Below the pieces are notes generated by a model. It was not told the DNA's origin and searched no databases. It saw nothing but the letters and a program-made list of their open reading frames with translations. The translations under genes and the position numbers were made by a program. Of a stretch of DNA of 14,317 bases, positions 13,997-14,317 are shown one piece after another. Source of the DNA: Candidatus Omnitrophota bacterium (lineage in GTDB: Bacteria > Omnitrophota > Gorgyraeia > Tantalellales > Tantalellaceae); the NCBI GenBank assembly GCA_023142805.1, contig JAGLIU010000025.1:1-14317 (forward strand). Reading direction: 5' to 3'. Every line of letters begins with the position of its first letter. Position 1 is the stretch's first letter.

Positions 13997-14317
13997 TTAT
14001 TTCCTGCTGAACGGCATACCAAAACCTTCTAAAAGGCTCATTGCCTCATCCTTAGTTTTTGCCGAGGTTACAAAACTTATATCCATCCCGTGAGTAACCG
14101 CCACCTTATCAAGTTCAAGTTCAGGAAATATCGTCTGCTCCTTTATCCCCAGCGTATAATTACCATTCCGATCAAACGCCGTACGCGATACTCCCCTAAA
14201 GTCCCTGATACGCGGAATAACAAAATTTATAAGTCTATCTAAAAATTCATACATCATTCTCTTTCTGAGAGTAACTTTAGCACCTATTTCCATTCCTTCT
14301 CGGAGTTTGAAATTTGA
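13997..14317 (-). CDS. rplE: 50S ribosomal protein L5, C-terminal part (cut by window edge)
   Basis: The last 106 residues of L5, which binds 5S rRNA and contacts P-site tRNA and S13. The frame is open to the window edge: eight residues (SNFKLREG) precede the first ATG in view, so that ATG is internal. Comparison with E. coli L5 (179 residues; FKIRQGYPIGCKVTLRG) suggests about 75 N-terminal residues lie outside. Recognisable elements are GAKVTLRKRMMYEFLDRLI, PRIRDFRGVSR, GNYTLGIKEQTIFPEL and the end LLEGFGMPFSRK. It is followed by rpsN after 20 bases. No damage is visible in the part present. Confidence 0.98.
   Translation of the reverse strand, partial: SNFKLREGMEIGAKVTLRKRMMYEFLDRLINFVIPRIRDFRGVSRTAFDRNGNYTLGIKEQTIFPELELDKVAVTHGMDISFVTSAKTKDEAMSLLEGFGMPFSRK

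Overview
This window is a conserved bacterial ribosomal-protein block followed by DNA mismatch-repair genes. Every protein-coding gene lies on the minus strand, so transcription runs from position 14317 down to 1. Gene order in that direction is rplE (partial), rpsN, rpsH, rplF, rplR, rpsE, rplO, secY, adk, map, infA, rpmJ, rpsM, rpsK, rpsD, rpoA, rplQ, mutS, mutL. The last ~40 bases (40 to 1) look like the 5' end of an RNase P RNA gene cut by the window edge. The sequence is moderately AT-rich by eye. Start codons are mostly ATG, with GTG for secY, infA and rpsK. Shine-Dalgarno sequences of the AGGAG type precede most genes, and stops include TGA (secY, rplO, map, mutS), so the genetic code looks standard.

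Region 1 (14317 to 11183) is the second half of the spc operon: L5, S14, S8, L6, L18, S5, L15. The gene for L30 (rpmD), which normally sits between S5 and L15, is absent; only a 41-base spacer is there. S5 has a long charged N-terminal extension. Region 2 (11190 to 8092) is a tightly overlapping secretion, start-codon processing and initiation cassette: SecY, adenylate kinase, methionine aminopeptidase, IF-1, L36. Region 3 (7960 to 4715) is the alpha operon: S13, S11, S4, RNA polymerase alpha, L17. Its spacers are longer (80 to 131 bases) and contain inverted repeats that could be autoregulatory leaders. L17 has a lysine/glutamate-rich C-terminal tail of almost 90 residues.

Region 4 (4587 to 98) holds mutS and mutL, placed directly downstream of the alpha operon. 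MutL has the metal-dependent endonuclease motif and MutS has a likely sliding-clamp motif, so the organism probably runs a MutH-independent mismatch repair. A 33-codon open frame continues in phase after the mutS stop codon.

The organism cannot be named from this window. The adk-map-infA insertion between secY and rpmJ, the missing L30, the zinc-binding forms of S4, S14, L36 and Adk, the low-complexity ribosomal tails and the unusual mutSL position fit an uncultured-type lineage, perhaps in or near the PVC/Omnitrophota group. That placement is inference only. I see no mobile elements, CRISPR arrays, tRNAs or signs of recent horizontal transfer. No gene-free stretch exceeds about 131 bases. 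The clearest departures from the textbook layout are the ribosomal-protein extensions, the spacer structures, the mutSL linkage and the edge RNA.
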